Positions 44,551 through 53,965 are shown, counted from the stretch's first letter. The stretch: 64,000 nt of DNA from Listeria cossartiae subsp. cossartiae (GCF_014224155.1 NZ_JAASUI010000002.1:310001-374000); one strand, 5' to 3'. Notes: a model not told the origin generated them from the letters alone. Numbers and translations are program-made.

Positions 44551-45000
44551 ATGGCAGAGAGACAGGAAAGTTTAGCGAAAGCCATCGCAATTATTCATCG
44601 TTCGGAAAGTACGTTTAAAAATAAAAAATTACTAGAAACTGGTCTTAATATAGGTCAATTACGTTATTTATGGACGCTTTATAAAGAAGATGGTATTTCC
44701 CAAGAATCGATGGCGAAACGGTTTATGGTTGATAAGGCGAGCGTGACGCGGCATATTAAGCGTCTGGAGGAACTCGAGATGATTCGCCGCGAAATCGATA
44801 CGAAAGATAGACGTATTCAGCGGATTTTTGTGACAGAAACTGGTTTTAAGATGCGTGAATTAATTGAAGAAGTGACGGAAGAATGGTCCGCGCTTTTGAC
44901 AGCCGGTTTTAGCGAAAAAGAAAAAGACGATTTAATGCATTTGATAGGACGGTTGTCTGATAATGCGATTATAGCAGTTGAAGGAGGAGAAACTGAATGA
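44551..45000 (+). CDS. MarR-family transcriptional regulator
   Basis: 149 residues. Winged helix: GISQESMAKRFMVDKASVTR with HIKRLEELEMIRREIDTKDRR as wing. Overlaps the MATE pump gene by 4 nt (ATGA), so repressor and pump are co-translated. Probably represses its own operon until a drug or metabolite binds. Confidence 0.92.
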   Translation: MAERQESLAKAIAIIHRSESTFKNKKLLETGLNIGQLRYLWTLYKEDGISQESMAKRFMVDKASVTRHIKRLEELEMIRREIDTKDRRIQRIFVTETGFKMRELIEEVTEEWSALLTAGFSEKEKDDLMHLIGRLSDNAIIAVEGGETE

Positions 45001-46349
45001 AAGAACAGAGTAAACGATTAGGTGAAGATAGCATTCCATCACTTATGGCGCGATTGTCGATTCCGGCATTTATCGGTATGTTTGTTATGGGGATGTATAA
45101 TATTGTTGATACGATTTTCGTGTCGTATGGCGTTGGGCCATCAGGGGTTGCGGCACTTTCGATTGCCTTCCCGGTCCAAATGATACTAATGGCGATGGCC
45201 GCGATGTTTGGGATTGGGGGCGCGTCGATTATTTCCCGCTCGCTCGGTGCTGGCGAACAAAAACATGCCGATAAAGTTTTCCACCAAGTTATTTGGTTAG
45301 TACTTATTTCAAGTATTTTTATCGCGATTGTTACCTTTATTTTCTTAGATCCGCTTATTACACTTTTCGGGGCGCCGGCGGATATTCATGATATTGCCAG
45401 TGATTTCTTATCGCTTATTTTACTCGGCGCTGTGTTCCAAACCTTTGCGATGGCGATGAATAATATCGTTCGCTCGGAAGGTAATGCAAAAACAGCGATG
45501 TTAACTATGATTATTTCTGCCATTTTAAATATGATTTTAAATCCGATTTTCATTATGGGATTTGGTATGGGTGTCCGCGGTTCTGCGCTTGCGACCGTTA
45601 TTGCACAAGCAGTTGGCGCGATTTGGCTCTTGATTTACTTTTTATCAGGCAAAAGTACTTTATCTTTAAAAGGATTCTCATTCCGAATGGATTTCCCGCT
45701 GATTCGCCGGATTATGGCAATCGGGTTCCCGTCATTCATTATGATGTCCGCCGGGAGTATCGTAACGGTTGCGGTAAACTGGATGCTTAATATTTACGGC
45801 GGAACGATGGCGATTGCAGTGTACGGGATTGCGAACCGAATTGCGTCGTTCGTCATCATGCCAATCAACGGTGTCACACAAGGAATGCAGCCAATCGTAG
45901 GCTTTAACTACGGTTCCAGACAATTCGAGCGTGTTATGAAAGCTGTCAAAGTGTCGATGATTGCTGCGACCGTGATGTCACTAATTGCTTGGGGATTAGT
46001 AGAAATTTTCCCAGGAATGCTCGTACGGATTTTCTCGAACGACCCAGAACTGATTGCCCAAGGAACAAATGCTGTGCGATTCATGCTACTAGCTGCTCCA
46101 ACAATTGGCTTCCAAATTGTCTGCGGAGGACTATATCAAGCACTTGGTCGAGCAAGAATTTCATTTATCATCTCCCTAATGCGCCAAATCATCTGTTTAG
46201 TACCACTTTTACTGATTTTGCCGCAGTTCTTCGGTTTAGACGGTATTTGGTACGCGTTCCCGCTAGCAGATTTAGGCGCGTTCACCGTTTGTCTTGTGAT
46301 TATGAGCAAAACATGGCGCCGAATTTTTAAAAACCCCGAGATAGTTTAA
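44997..46349 (+). CDS. MATE-family multidrug efflux pump
   Basis: 450 residues with 12 predicted helices: IPAFIGMFVMGMYNIVDTIF and VGPSGVAALSIAFPVQM in the first half, the matching GITQG-type AVYGIANRIASFVIMPINGV and GMQPIVGFNYGSRQFERV in the second. Exports cationic compounds by Na+ or H+ exchange. Controlled by the MarR gene it overlaps. Confidence 0.92.
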   Translation: MKEQSKRLGEDSIPSLMARLSIPAFIGMFVMGMYNIVDTIFVSYGVGPSGVAALSIAFPVQMILMAMAAMFGIGGASIISRSLGAGEQKHADKVFHQVIWLVLISSIFIAIVTFIFLDPLITLFGAPADIHDIASDFLSLILLGAVFQTFAMAMNNIVRSEGNAKTAMLTMIISAILNMILNPIFIMGFGMGVRGSALATVIAQAVGAIWLLIYFLSGKSTLSLKGFSFRMDFPLIRRIMAIGFPSFIMMSAGSIVTVAVNWMLNIYGGTMAIAVYGIANRIASFVIMPINGVTQGMQPIVGFNYGSRQFERVMKAVKVSMIAATVMSLIAWGLVEIFPGMLVRIFSNDPELIAQGTNAVRFMLLAAPTIGFQIVCGGLYQALGRARISFIISLMRQIICLVPLLLILPQFFGLDGIWYAFPLADLGAFTVCLVIMSKTWRRIFKNPEIV

Positions 46350-46406
46350 GCTAAAACGAATTGGGTATTTTCTAACTAGTGTCTCAAAAACAAAGGAGCG
46401 ATTTGT

Positions 46407-46850
46407 ATGGCAAAAATGTACCCGTATTTGGCTTTTGAAAATGCAAAAGAGGCTTTAGGATATTATGAAGAAGTGTTCGGAGCAACGAATATCACGAGGT
46501 TGCCAGTAACCGAAGAACAAAGCGAAATGTTCGGTCTGGCAAAAGAAAATCTCGAAAACACCACAGTTCATGGCGGATTTACAGTGCTTGGCGCGAACTT
46601 GTTTTGTTCCGACTCATTCGGAAAAGAAGTGAAGCCATCCAACCAAATCTCTATTATGCTCGATTCTAACAGCGAAGATCCCGCGGCAGTAGCTGATGCC
46701 GATGCTTTCTTTGAAAAAGTGAGCTCGTCGGGAAGAGTCAACGTAACGCTGCCTTTCGAAGAGCAATTCTGGGGCGGTAAAATGGGCCAATTCGTCGATG
46801 AATACGGCATTTCTTGGATGATTCATACGCAACCTTATTCTAAATTATAA
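46407..46850 (+). CDS. PhnB-type glyoxalase/VOC-fold protein
   Basis: 147 residues, ATG 46407 behind AAAGGAG. MYPYLAFENAKEALGYYEEV and LPFEEQFWGGKMGQFVDEYG with SWMIHT at the end are signatures of the PhnB-like (DUF1338-free) VOC group. The family is structural; the reaction is unknown. Single gene closed by a strong terminator. Confidence 0.87.
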   Translation: MAKMYPYLAFENAKEALGYYEEVFGATNITRLPVTEEQSEMFGLAKENLENTTVHGGFTVLGANLFCSDSFGKEVKPSNQISIMLDSNSEDPAAVADADAFFEKVSSSGRVNVTLPFEEQFWGGKMGQFVDEYGISWMIHTQPYSKL

Positions 46851-46855
46851 CAAGC

Positions 46856-46894
46856 AAGTGGACCAAGATTTTAACTATCTTGGTCCACTTTTTT
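46856..46894. terminator. Bidirectional terminator
   Basis: AAGTGGACCAAGAT and ATCTTGGTCCACTT form a 14-bp perfect stem. The acetyltransferase gene on the minus strand ends inside it. Confidence 0.88.
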
Positions 46895-47332
46895 AGTTGG
46901 ATTTAATTTTGTCATTAAGTAATGTTCACCAATACCGGGAATAACGAACGATTTTCCGATTTTACGATAGCCATGTTTTTCATAAAAGCCAACAGCGACA
47001 ATACGCGCATTACACCAAATAAGGTCAGCATCGCGTTTCCAAATTTCCGCTTCCCCATCCGCGAGTAGCGCCGTACCTAAACCCTTCAACCGCATCCGCC
47101 GTTCAGTCGCCACCCCGCGAATACGGTACTGCGTAGGATTCGGAATAATCGCCGAATTTTCCGGATAAAAACTCGCAATCCCGAGCAAAACATCATTTTC
47201 AAAAGCGCCTAGATGAAACGTATCCTCCAAATCATCATGCAGATAAATCGCATTACTTTCAGGTTGTTCTGGGCGAAGAACCCGGTGTCTAATATCTTGC
47301 GTATCTTTTGCCTTGATTTGCTTGATTTCCAC
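46871..47332 (-). CDS. GNAT-family N-acetyltransferase
   Basis: 153 residues from GTG 47332 (GGAGG 8 nt before; the frame is open 13 codons further without RBS). Acetyl-CoA site RIRGVATERRMRLKGLGTAL, then LIWCNARIVAVGFYEKHGYR. Substrate not predictable. Confidence 0.87.
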   Translation of the reverse strand: MEIKQIKAKDTQDIRHRVLRPEQPESNAIYLHDDLEDTFHLGAFENDVLLGIASFYPENSAIIPNPTQYRIRGVATERRMRLKGLGTALLADGEAEIWKRDADLIWCNARIVAVGFYEKHGYRKIGKSFVIPGIGEHYLMTKLNPTKKVDQDS

Positions 47333-47385
47333 GGCACTCACCTCCACATTATTTCTTTCTATTATAACCAATCTTACTAAAATAT

Positions 47386-48120
47386 CTATTCAAAAGTTAA
47401 TTTTGTTTCATAGGAATAACCGCGAACCAGCTCTTGATCAATCCAAGCAACCGTTTCTTGTAAAAGGTAATCTGCATTTTCAGCCGGCATTTGCCAATTT
47501 TGCGGAGTGATAAATGCCTGCCGCTCACTTGATGCTAAATAACGTTCACCGGGTGCGCCAATCGAATGGTCCAACTCAACAAAAAGATAAGCCTGTCCGT
47601 CCAAAAGAAAATAACCGGGAAACTGCAAATAACTTTTCGAAAGCCCCAGTCGGCTCAAGATTTTCTGAACTTCTTGATGAAAAGCCGGGTCGTTTAAAAT
47701 ATCCGCATGAACAGGAGTGAGAAGTGACTCTGTAAGCAAAAGCCGGGCAGATGTTAGCTGCTCTGTCTTTCCAGGTTCCTGTTTTAACAAACCTTGATAA
47801 CGGTCAATAAGCCATTTTTTACGAGCAATACGAGCTTCTTCATCGATTAATTTTTGTTGGTATTTAATAAGTAAATCGGGCAAACTTTCCGATGTGTTTT
47901 TGTCGAGATATTGTTTGAGTTCTTGCAAGGAAAACCCCATATATTGCAATGCTTGAATAAGATTGAGTTGTTCTTCTTGAGCCGTTTTATAGTAGCGATA
48001 TCCAGAAGTAGGATCGGTAAAAGCGGGGACCAAAAGCCCAATTTTGTCATAATAGCGCAGTCGTTGGATGGAGAGCTGGCTTTTCTTGGCCATTTCCCCG
48101 ATGGAAAAAAGCGGTTCCAC
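47386..48120 (-). CDS. MerR-family regulator with effector-binding C-terminus
   Basis: 244 residues from GTG 48120 (AAAGGGTG 6 nt before). N-terminal MerR HTH FSIGEMAKKSQLSIQRLRYY with KIGLLVPAFTDPTSGYRYY, then a long dimerisation helix and ~130 residues of ligand-binding-type sequence without Cys metal motifs, in the manner of BmrR/TipA drug sensors. Divergent to the NagB-family gene at 48200 across a promoter with a 19-bp spacer. Confidence 0.85.
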   Translation of the reverse strand: MEPLFSIGEMAKKSQLSIQRLRYYDKIGLLVPAFTDPTSGYRYYKTAQEEQLNLIQALQYMGFSLQELKQYLDKNTSESLPDLLIKYQQKLIDEEARIARKKWLIDRYQGLLKQEPGKTEQLTSARLLLTESLLTPVHADILNDPAFHQEVQKILSRLGLSKSYLQFPGYFLLDGQAYLFVELDHSIGAPGERYLASSERQAFITPQNWQMPAENADYLLQETVAWIDQELVRGYSYETKLTFE

Positions 48121-48138
48121 ATGTATCACCCTTTCGTC

Positions 48139-48169
48139 TTGACTCTATAGTTACTATACACTTTATCAT
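48139..48169 (+). promoter_or_regulatory. MerR-type promoter facing the NagB-family gene
   Basis: TTGACT (48139-48144), 19 nt, TATCAT (48164-48169); the spacer holds the perfect palindrome TATAGT-T-ACTATA (48146-48158). On the minus strand TTGAAT, 18 nt, TATAGT can serve the merR gene itself. Confidence 0.55.
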
Positions 48170-48199
48170 AAAGGTAATTCAAAGCGAGAGGTGAAAAAA

Positions 48200-48919
48200 A
48201 TGAAAATTATTGTGGAAAAAGACTACGAAAATATGAGTAAAACAACGATGCAACTGCTTTTAGGGAAAATGTATCAAGATAAGTCCGTACATTTGGCAAT
48301 CACAGCGGGTTCGACACCGAAGCGAATGTACGAACTATTAGTGGAAGAAATGAAAGAAAAAGCGCCACTGACAAATGTGAACTATTATAATTTTGACGAA
48401 ATCCCAATTGGCGACGAAAAATACGGCGTAACGATTGCCAATTTAAAAGCGATGTATTTTGATCCAGCGGGAATTCCAGAAGAGCAAATTCATATGCTAG
48501 ACACAAAAAACTATACAGAACACGAAGCCCATTTGAAAGAAGTTGGCGGCTTGGACGCGATTTTAATTGGGATTGGCGAAGATGGTCATTTTTGCGGAAA
48601 TCTCCCCGGTGTAACCAAATTCGGCGATGAAACCCGACTTGTTTCCGTTCAATCACGCCCAGACATGTTCGACATTTTGCTCGGAGAAGTTGGCGGCGAT
48701 GCAGAAAAAGTCCCAGAATATTACGTAACAATGGGACCAAAAAGCGTCATGCACGCAAAAGAAGTCATCCTATTTGCAAACGGCAAGAAAAAAGCAGCGA
48801 TTATCAAAAAAGCGCTGCAAGGCCCAGTGACAGAAGACATCCCAAGCTCGATTTTCCAGTTACACCCTAATTTTACGGTCGTGCTAGATGAGGAAGCGGC
48901 GAGTGAATTAAATCGTTAA
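48200..48919 (+). CDS. NagB / 6-phosphogluconolactonase family protein
   Basis: 239 residues from ATG 48200 (GAGAGGTG 6 nt before). LAITAGSTPKRMYELL is the phosphate-binding start, YYNFDEIPIG carries the usual Asp, and GIGEDGHFCGNLPG the Asp-Gly-His. Glucosamine-6-phosphate deaminases have Asn-Glu-Pro here; this one has Asn-Leu-Pro, so the deaminase Glu is missing and a lactonase or other isomerase activity is as likely. lmo2721-like by order. Confidence 0.85.
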   Translation: MKIIVEKDYENMSKTTMQLLLGKMYQDKSVHLAITAGSTPKRMYELLVEEMKEKAPLTNVNYYNFDEIPIGDEKYGVTIANLKAMYFDPAGIPEEQIHMLDTKNYTEHEAHLKEVGGLDAILIGIGEDGHFCGNLPGVTKFGDETRLVSVQSRPDMFDILLGEVGGDAEKVPEYYVTMGPKSVMHAKEVILFANGKKKAAIIKKALQGPVTEDIPSSIFQLHPNFTVVLDEEAASELNR

Positions 48920-48925
48920 AAATAG

Positions 48926-48950
48926 GCCAGCACTGTTGCTGGCTTTTTTT
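48926..48950 (+). terminator. Terminator after the NagB-family gene
   Basis: GCCAGCA and TGCTGGC pair around CTGT, then seven T. It bounds the LXG cassette on the left. Confidence 0.85.
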
Positions 48951-49051
48951 GTGGGACGGGAGCGGGAAATGTTTGTGATTTAAAGTGCAAAGTTGCTAGT
49001 TTTTGTGATAAAATGGCTTCATATAAATAGAATAAGAGAGGGATAATGATA

Positions 49052-49303
49052 ATGGTGAAAGTAGCTTCAAGTACAAGCGCGGCAAAGGCAGCTGTATCTG
49101 GTGTAATATCAGTTTCTGTTAATAGAGGTGAACAAGTTTCTCTAGAGAAAAGTAATATCTCCAGTATGGAATCTGGGGAAAAAATCAACAATCAATTATT
49201 AAAAGATTTGGTAGATTTAGTAGAATGTGTTCAATTCCAAAGTCGAAAGTTTCCAAAAATTGCTGAAATGATGGATTTGCAAGATAAGCAAATTAAATTT
49301 TAA
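49052..49303 (+). CDS. Small T7SS LXG-partner protein (TIGR04197/Lap1-like)
   Basis: 83 residues from ATG 49052 (GAGAGGG 9 nt before). Ser/Ala-rich start KVASSTSAAKAAVSGVISV and a helical C-terminus DLVDLVECVQFQSRKFPKIA. This is the size and pattern of TIGR04197 proteins, WXG100-like helical hairpins that bind the LXG domain and carry the secretion signal for type VII export. First gene of the cassette. Confidence 0.75.
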   Translation: MVKVASSTSAAKAAVSGVISVSVNRGEQVSLEKSNISSMESGEKINNQLLKDLVDLVECVQFQSRKFPKIAEMMDLQDKQIKF

Positions 49304-49315
49304 GGGATGAAAAAG

Positions 49316-49678
49316 TTGAGAGAGAATACAAATGATAACGAGCGTGCAGCATACAATCAACGAATTATAGAAAAAGAGAATCAGTTGGATAAGATGAAAG
49401 AAAATCGAAAAGAAATAGAAAAATCACTTTATCAATTAGATGAAGATTTTCGAAGAGGATTTCATCAATTAAGAATGTTGAATGACGAAAATATAAGAGA
49501 AGAAGATAATAAGACATTTCAAGAAGCTCAAAGAAATGAAGAATCGGAAAGAGGCTTTCGACTAAAGGTACAAATTGCTCGAGAACAGTTTTCCTATGTT
49601 TTTCAAAAGGAAATCCATCGAATCGATGACGAACGAGAAGAATTATACAAACAAAGGAGTGAGATTCCTTGGGATTGA
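49316..49678 (+). CDS. Coiled-coil LXG-partner protein (DUF3958/Lap2-like)
   Basis: 120 residues if started at TTG 49316; an ATG at 49307 touches the AAGGG. Nearly all helix with strong charge (KENQLDKMKENRKEIEKSLY, REEDNKTFQEAQRNEESERG). DUF3958-type proteins occupy this place in LXG operons and form a complex with the effector's helical stalk. Overlaps the LXG gene by 10 nt. Confidence 0.75.
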   Translation: MRENTNDNERAAYNQRIIEKENQLDKMKENRKEIEKSLYQLDEDFRRGFHQLRMLNDENIREEDNKTFQEAQRNEESERGFRLKVQIAREQFSYVFQKEIHRIDDEREELYKQRSEIPWD

Positions 49679-51312
49679 TTTATTCAAGCAGTGATTCAGA
49701 AAAACTAATGCAAGCTCTTTCTAAAAATCTAGCTAGTAGTAAAGAAGTAATCAGCCAGTTAAAAGGCGGAAGTCAAAAAATCATTCGAGCTGTAGATGGG
49801 CGCACACTATCGGGAACGGCCTATACTGCTGGAAAAGGCTTGTTCACGGATATTATCTTGCCCTTGATTGCAAAGGTAACTTCAGCTTGTGACACTCTTG
49901 AACAGGAGCTACATAAATATAAGACAGCGGATTCGATTGTTTCAAGTGAGGGTTTCTTGAATGAAGATAATTTACAGGAACAAATCGAAACTAAGAAAGA
50001 CCTACAAAAATCGATAGACCGTACTGCAATGCTTATGAATATAATGATGAAGACAAGCATAATTGCTACTTTATCAGATACAGCATCAGAGCATATAAGA
50101 GAATTAAATCAAATGTCAGACAGTCTGCAACAAGATATTTATGAGTTGCAAAGAAAGATAGAACGTCTGTATGAATTTGATGCGCAAACTAAAGGCCTTT
50201 TTAAGAATAGCTTAGATGAAATGAAACTGGCTATGCAAGGTGTGTTGGTTTTAAATAACACGACTGTGAATAGTGATGGGACATATCAATTACCTGCGGG
50301 CGTGGATAAAAGCTGGTTTACAGAACTGAAAAGTGAAGAACAGCAACAAGAGATGGAAGAGAATGAAAAGAAAATTGCTATTAAAGAGTTGAATGAATTA
50401 TTTGAGAAGAATCCGGCAATGGCTATTGAAAAAATTAAAAATAATGATCGTTTATTTGGCTATGTAATAGGAGCTTTGGATAAGTTCCCAGAAGGTATTC
50501 AAAATGCGGCTTTAGGAATTTTTATTGCACAAGAGAGTTGGAATAAACTACCGAAAGACGTTGCTACAAAAGTTTTAAATAGTTCTAAATTTGCTTCGTA
50601 TCTTAGTAATGCACCACTGCCAACACAAGCAATTGCGTATAAAGGACTAATAAAATTAAACGAAAAAGGCTGGAGTGTACTTGCACCAATTGGATATGCG
50701 ACTAAAATCTTATCCAAAACTAGTGAAGGAGCTAAACTCATTGCAGGTTCTAAGGTAGGTTTGGATTTATTTAAAAAGTTAAAACCAGTTTCTGAATTTG
50801 TCAAAGCGCATCCAGTCGCGAAAGAAAGTATTGGTTATGCCGGAGATGGGTTAAGTGTAATTGCTTATGCTTATGATGAATTCACCAACCCAGAAAGCCC
50901 AGCATATGGAGATGAGAGTAAAGCGGTGTACGGGGGGATTAATTTATTTATGATTAATGTAGGGCCGCTTGAAGGCGTACAGTATGGTGGACCTGTAGGT
51001 GCAGTCGCAGGAACATTTAATACTCTTTGGCAGTTTGGGAAGTATAATTTAATTAATTATTTCCCCAAAATATCTCCAGGTGGAAAAGATAGTTTTGGAT
51101 GGAATAAAGAAAAAGATAAGCGTACTTGGTTGGATAAGCAATATGAAAAGTATGGAAAGCATGAAACTATTCCAATTAATAAAGAATATCGAACAGGAGT
51201 TCAACCACAAGGTGGAAGTCCTAACTTTAATCCAAATGATAATAAAAACCAAGAAACAAATACAGGGATAGATGCTAATAAATCTCCCTATGAGAATTGG
51301 GGTATAAAATGA
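49669..51312 (+). CDS. LXG-domain type VII secretion effector
   Basis: 547 residues from TTG 49669 (AAAGGAG 9 nt before). Residues 1-~210 are the all-helical LXG domain (MGLIYSSSDSEKLMQALSKN, LKGGSQKIIRAVDGRTLSG, TAGKGLFTDIILPLIAKV). The C-terminal ~330 residues hold repeated hydrophobic Gly/Ala-rich helices (GAKLIAGSKVGLDLFKKL, GGPVGAVAGTFNTLWQFG) and no nuclease motif that I can see, ending in a disordered NQETNTGIDANKSPYENWGIK-like tail. The hydrophobic tip and the polytopic protein after it suggest a membrane-acting antibacterial toxin like S. aureus TspA. Confidence 0.85.
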   Translation: MGLIYSSSDSEKLMQALSKNLASSKEVISQLKGGSQKIIRAVDGRTLSGTAYTAGKGLFTDIILPLIAKVTSACDTLEQELHKYKTADSIVSSEGFLNEDNLQEQIETKKDLQKSIDRTAMLMNIMMKTSIIATLSDTASEHIRELNQMSDSLQQDIYELQRKIERLYEFDAQTKGLFKNSLDEMKLAMQGVLVLNNTTVNSDGTYQLPAGVDKSWFTELKSEEQQQEMEENEKKIAIKELNELFEKNPAMAIEKIKNNDRLFGYVIGALDKFPEGIQNAALGIFIAQESWNKLPKDVATKVLNSSKFASYLSNAPLPTQAIAYKGLIKLNEKGWSVLAPIGYATKILSKTSEGAKLIAGSKVGLDLFKKLKPVSEFVKAHPVAKESIGYAGDGLSVIAYAYDEFTNPESPAYGDESKAVYGGINLFMINVGPLEGVQYGGPVGAVAGTFNTLWQFGKYNLINYFPKISPGGKDSFGWNKEKDKRTWLDKQYEKYGKHETIPINKEYRTGVQPQGGSPNFNPNDNKNQETNTGIDANKSPYENWGIK

Positions 51313-52148
51313 AATTAACAAAAATTCTGTTCAACAAAGATATTCAAGAAACTGTCCAAAAAATCAGCTTTAATCAAGCCAGCCAAGTAATTAACAAAAA
51401 AACGATAGAAAAAACAATGAACCAAAAAATGTTGCTTATGAGATACCTTGTCTTTGTAATTATCGTAGGCATTGAAATCCTATTAGCAAGCACATTCTCG
51501 GGTTGGGTTGTTAGCAGTCCGGTTTTTGCATTAATAGAATGGGCCGTTGTTTTAGTCACAATCATTTATTTTTTCAAGATAAATTTAAAAAGTTTCTCGG
51601 AAAACTATTTATCAAGATTTTATTCATGTTGTTCTATTATTTTTAGTATGGTATCGGTTATTTTTTCACTGGGATTATGGTTTGTATTCGGAGCATTTTC
51701 AGCGGGAATAAAAGAAGAATATATGGCGCAAATTGTTATACAAACTATTAGTGCAGTTGGTGGCGTTATACTGGTTAGCTTTGCAATCTACAAATATTTG
51801 CAATACCTCGAAATAAGCGAACTAGCAGACTTTGATTCAACAATTAAAATTCCTTTATGGGGAAAAATTATTGATAAGTCCTTAATTTATGGCATTGTGA
51901 TTGTTATAGCAGGTGTGCAGATTTATCGAATGAATAAATTTTGGCTTTTAAATGACGACTCATGGATTTCTACAATGTTAGTTCCGCTGGGGCAAATATT
52001 GTTAATGGCTATTGTTGTATTTTTATTGGTAGCTATTCCCGTGCGATTTTTTTACCCAGATTTTGTCAAAAGTTACTTACTTCAAAAATATACAGAAGCG
52101 TTTCGTAAAGAACATGGTTTCACTGAAAAACAATGGTACAGCGAATAA
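51309..52148 (+). CDS. Multi-span membrane protein, probable LXG immunity protein
   Basis: ATG 51309 overlaps the LXG stop by 4 nt (ATGA). 279 residues with about six hydrophobic helices (YLVFVIIVGIEILLAS, ALIEWAVVLVTIIYFF, VSVIFSLGLWFVFGAFSA and others). Not a recognised family. Immunity proteins against membrane-depolarising LXG toxins are membrane proteins, so position and topology agree. Last gene of the cassette, followed by a terminator. Confidence 0.68.
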   Translation: MKLTKILFNKDIQETVQKISFNQASQVINKKTIEKTMNQKMLLMRYLVFVIIVGIEILLASTFSGWVVSSPVFALIEWAVVLVTIIYFFKINLKSFSENYLSRFYSCCSIIFSMVSVIFSLGLWFVFGAFSAGIKEEYMAQIVIQTISAVGGVILVSFAIYKYLQYLEISELADFDSTIKIPLWGKIIDKSLIYGIVIVIAGVQIYRMNKFWLLNDDSWISTMLVPLGQILLMAIVVFLLVAIPVRFFYPDFVKSYLLQKYTEAFRKEHGFTEKQWYSE

Positions 52149-52151
52149 ATA

Positions 52152-52190
52152 AAAAAGAAGTCCTCAATCGAGGACTTCTTTTTTTCTACA
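52152..52190. terminator. Bidirectional terminator bounding the LXG cassette
   Basis: AAAAAGAAGTCCTC and GAGGACTTCTTTTT form a 14-bp stem around AATC. Confidence 0.88.
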
Positions 52191-52193
52191 ACT

Positions 52194-53771
52194 TCAACCA
52201 TGCACACTAGCAAACTCCGCATCACGCAACTCGACGCGACGGATTTTCCCAGAATCGGTTTTCGGTAATGCCTCAACAAACTCAATCCGGCGTGGGTATT
52301 TATATGGAGCCGTTTGTTCTTTCGTAAATGTTTGTAATTCATGCACAAGCTCATCGGTGCCCTCATAGCCATCTTTTACAACGATAAAAGCTTTTACGAC
52401 GGTTCCGCGGATTTCGTCAGGGCTTGCGACAACAGCGACTTCTTTTACGGCTGGGTGATGTGTAAGCGCGTCCTCTACTTCAAACGGTCCAATGGTATAC
52501 CCGGAGCTAATAATAATATCGTCATTCCGGCCTTGGAACCAGTAATAATTATCTTCATCGCGAATCGCACGGTCACCAGACACAAAATAATCACCACGAA
52601 TCGCTTTTTGCAAGCGTTCGGGTTCCTTATAGTACTCTTTAAAAAGTGCCGGGAAGTCTCTACGCATCGCGATATCGCCAATCTCACCAACGCCGACTGG
52701 ATTACCGTCCGCATCAATAATCGCCATGTATTCAGGCATAATCGGTTTGCCCATCGAACCAGGGCGAATCGGCGTATCGACAAGCGTCCCAATCAAAAGC
52801 GTGCTCTCCGTTTGGCCGTAACCGTCACGAACTTTAACGTCAAAATTATCTTGGAAAACTTGAATTACTTCGCGGTTTAAAGGTTCGCCCGCTGATACGG
52901 CACTACGAAGCGCACTTAAATCGTGTTCGCGCAAATTGTTCACTTTTGCCATTAAACGATATTCTGTTGGCGTACAACATAGCACGTTGATTTTTTCTTC
53001 TTCCAGTAAATGAAGTTGTTTTTCAGGAATAAAGCGACCGTTGTAAATGAAGCCAGTCGCGCCTTTTCCAAGTACAGAAAGGAACGGCGACCAAACCCAT
53101 TTTTGCCAACCAGGACCAGCTGTGGCCCAAACGATATCGTCTTCGTGAATATCTAGCCAATGATCGGCCGCAATACGAATATGCGCGTAACCCCAACCGT
53201 GGATATGTACAACACCTTTAGGATTACCCGTTGTTCCACTCGTGAATGCAAGCAGACAAGCGTCATCGCGAGAAGTTTCTACGCGTTCAAACTCGGTCGA
53301 AGCAGCGTCCATTAATGTTTCATAATGATCCCAGCCCGATAATTTATCGCCAACAATGATTTTTTTCGAAACAGAAGGGATGCTTTCAATTTTATCAAAT
53401 TCGGCAGTCATTCCATTGTAAGAAACGATTGCTTTTACGTTTGCGTGGTGGATACGGTATTCTAAGTCGTGCGCTTTCAGTAGCTCGGATGCCGGGATAA
53501 TAATGGCACCAGCTTTCCATAAGCCCATATAAATAGCGTAAGTTTCTAGTAGTCTAGGTGTCATCACAATAACATGGTCGCCTTTTTTAATGCCGGCATC
53601 TTTTACAACATTGGCAAATTTGTTCGCTTGTTCCAGCAAGTGGCGGTAGCTCCATGTTTTTGTTTCATTAAGTTCGTTTTTCCAAATTAAAGCGGTTTTT
53701 TCAGAACTAAATTTAGCAATCTCGTCAGTAATATTATAAAGTTCTGGAGCGATTAAGTTTTCTGAATTCAT
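52194..53771 (-). CDS. AMP-forming acyl-CoA synthetase (acetyl-/medium-chain type)
   Basis: 525 residues. Adenylation motifs LLAFTSGTTGNPKGVVHIHG, DGYGQTES, DYFVSGDRAIRDEDNYYWFQ and the catalytic lysine in PKTDSGKIRRVEL. The sequence belongs to the Acs/medium-chain acyl-CoA ligase group, making acyl-CoA from a short or medium acid and ATP. Commonly annotated acetate-CoA ligase in Listeria (lmo2720 as I recall), but the true acid is not shown. Confidence 0.88.
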   Translation of the reverse strand: MNSENLIAPELYNITDEIAKFSSEKTALIWKNELNETKTWSYRHLLEQANKFANVVKDAGIKKGDHVIVMTPRLLETYAIYMGLWKAGAIIIPASELLKAHDLEYRIHHANVKAIVSYNGMTAEFDKIESIPSVSKKIIVGDKLSGWDHYETLMDAASTEFERVETSRDDACLLAFTSGTTGNPKGVVHIHGWGYAHIRIAADHWLDIHEDDIVWATAGPGWQKWVWSPFLSVLGKGATGFIYNGRFIPEKQLHLLEEEKINVLCCTPTEYRLMAKVNNLREHDLSALRSAVSAGEPLNREVIQVFQDNFDVKVRDGYGQTESTLLIGTLVDTPIRPGSMGKPIMPEYMAIIDADGNPVGVGEIGDIAMRRDFPALFKEYYKEPERLQKAIRGDYFVSGDRAIRDEDNYYWFQGRNDDIIISSGYTIGPFEVEDALTHHPAVKEVAVVASPDEIRGTVVKAFIVVKDGYEGTDELVHELQTFTKEQTAPYKYPRRIEFVEALPKTDSGKIRRVELRDAEFASVHG

Positions 53772-53965
53772 AATGACTCTCCTTTATAAGTAGATTGTAT
53801 ATTTTGATAATTTTGTTTTAGTACCTAGTATTAATATATGGTAATATAAATGCTCCGTGAAAGCAACTAAAGTGTTCCTGTGAAAATTTGAGCAGATTGT
53901 TCTTACATCTAATCCAAGCTATGCTAAAATAGCTATAAGTGACTTTTTAGAAATGAGGTGCATAG

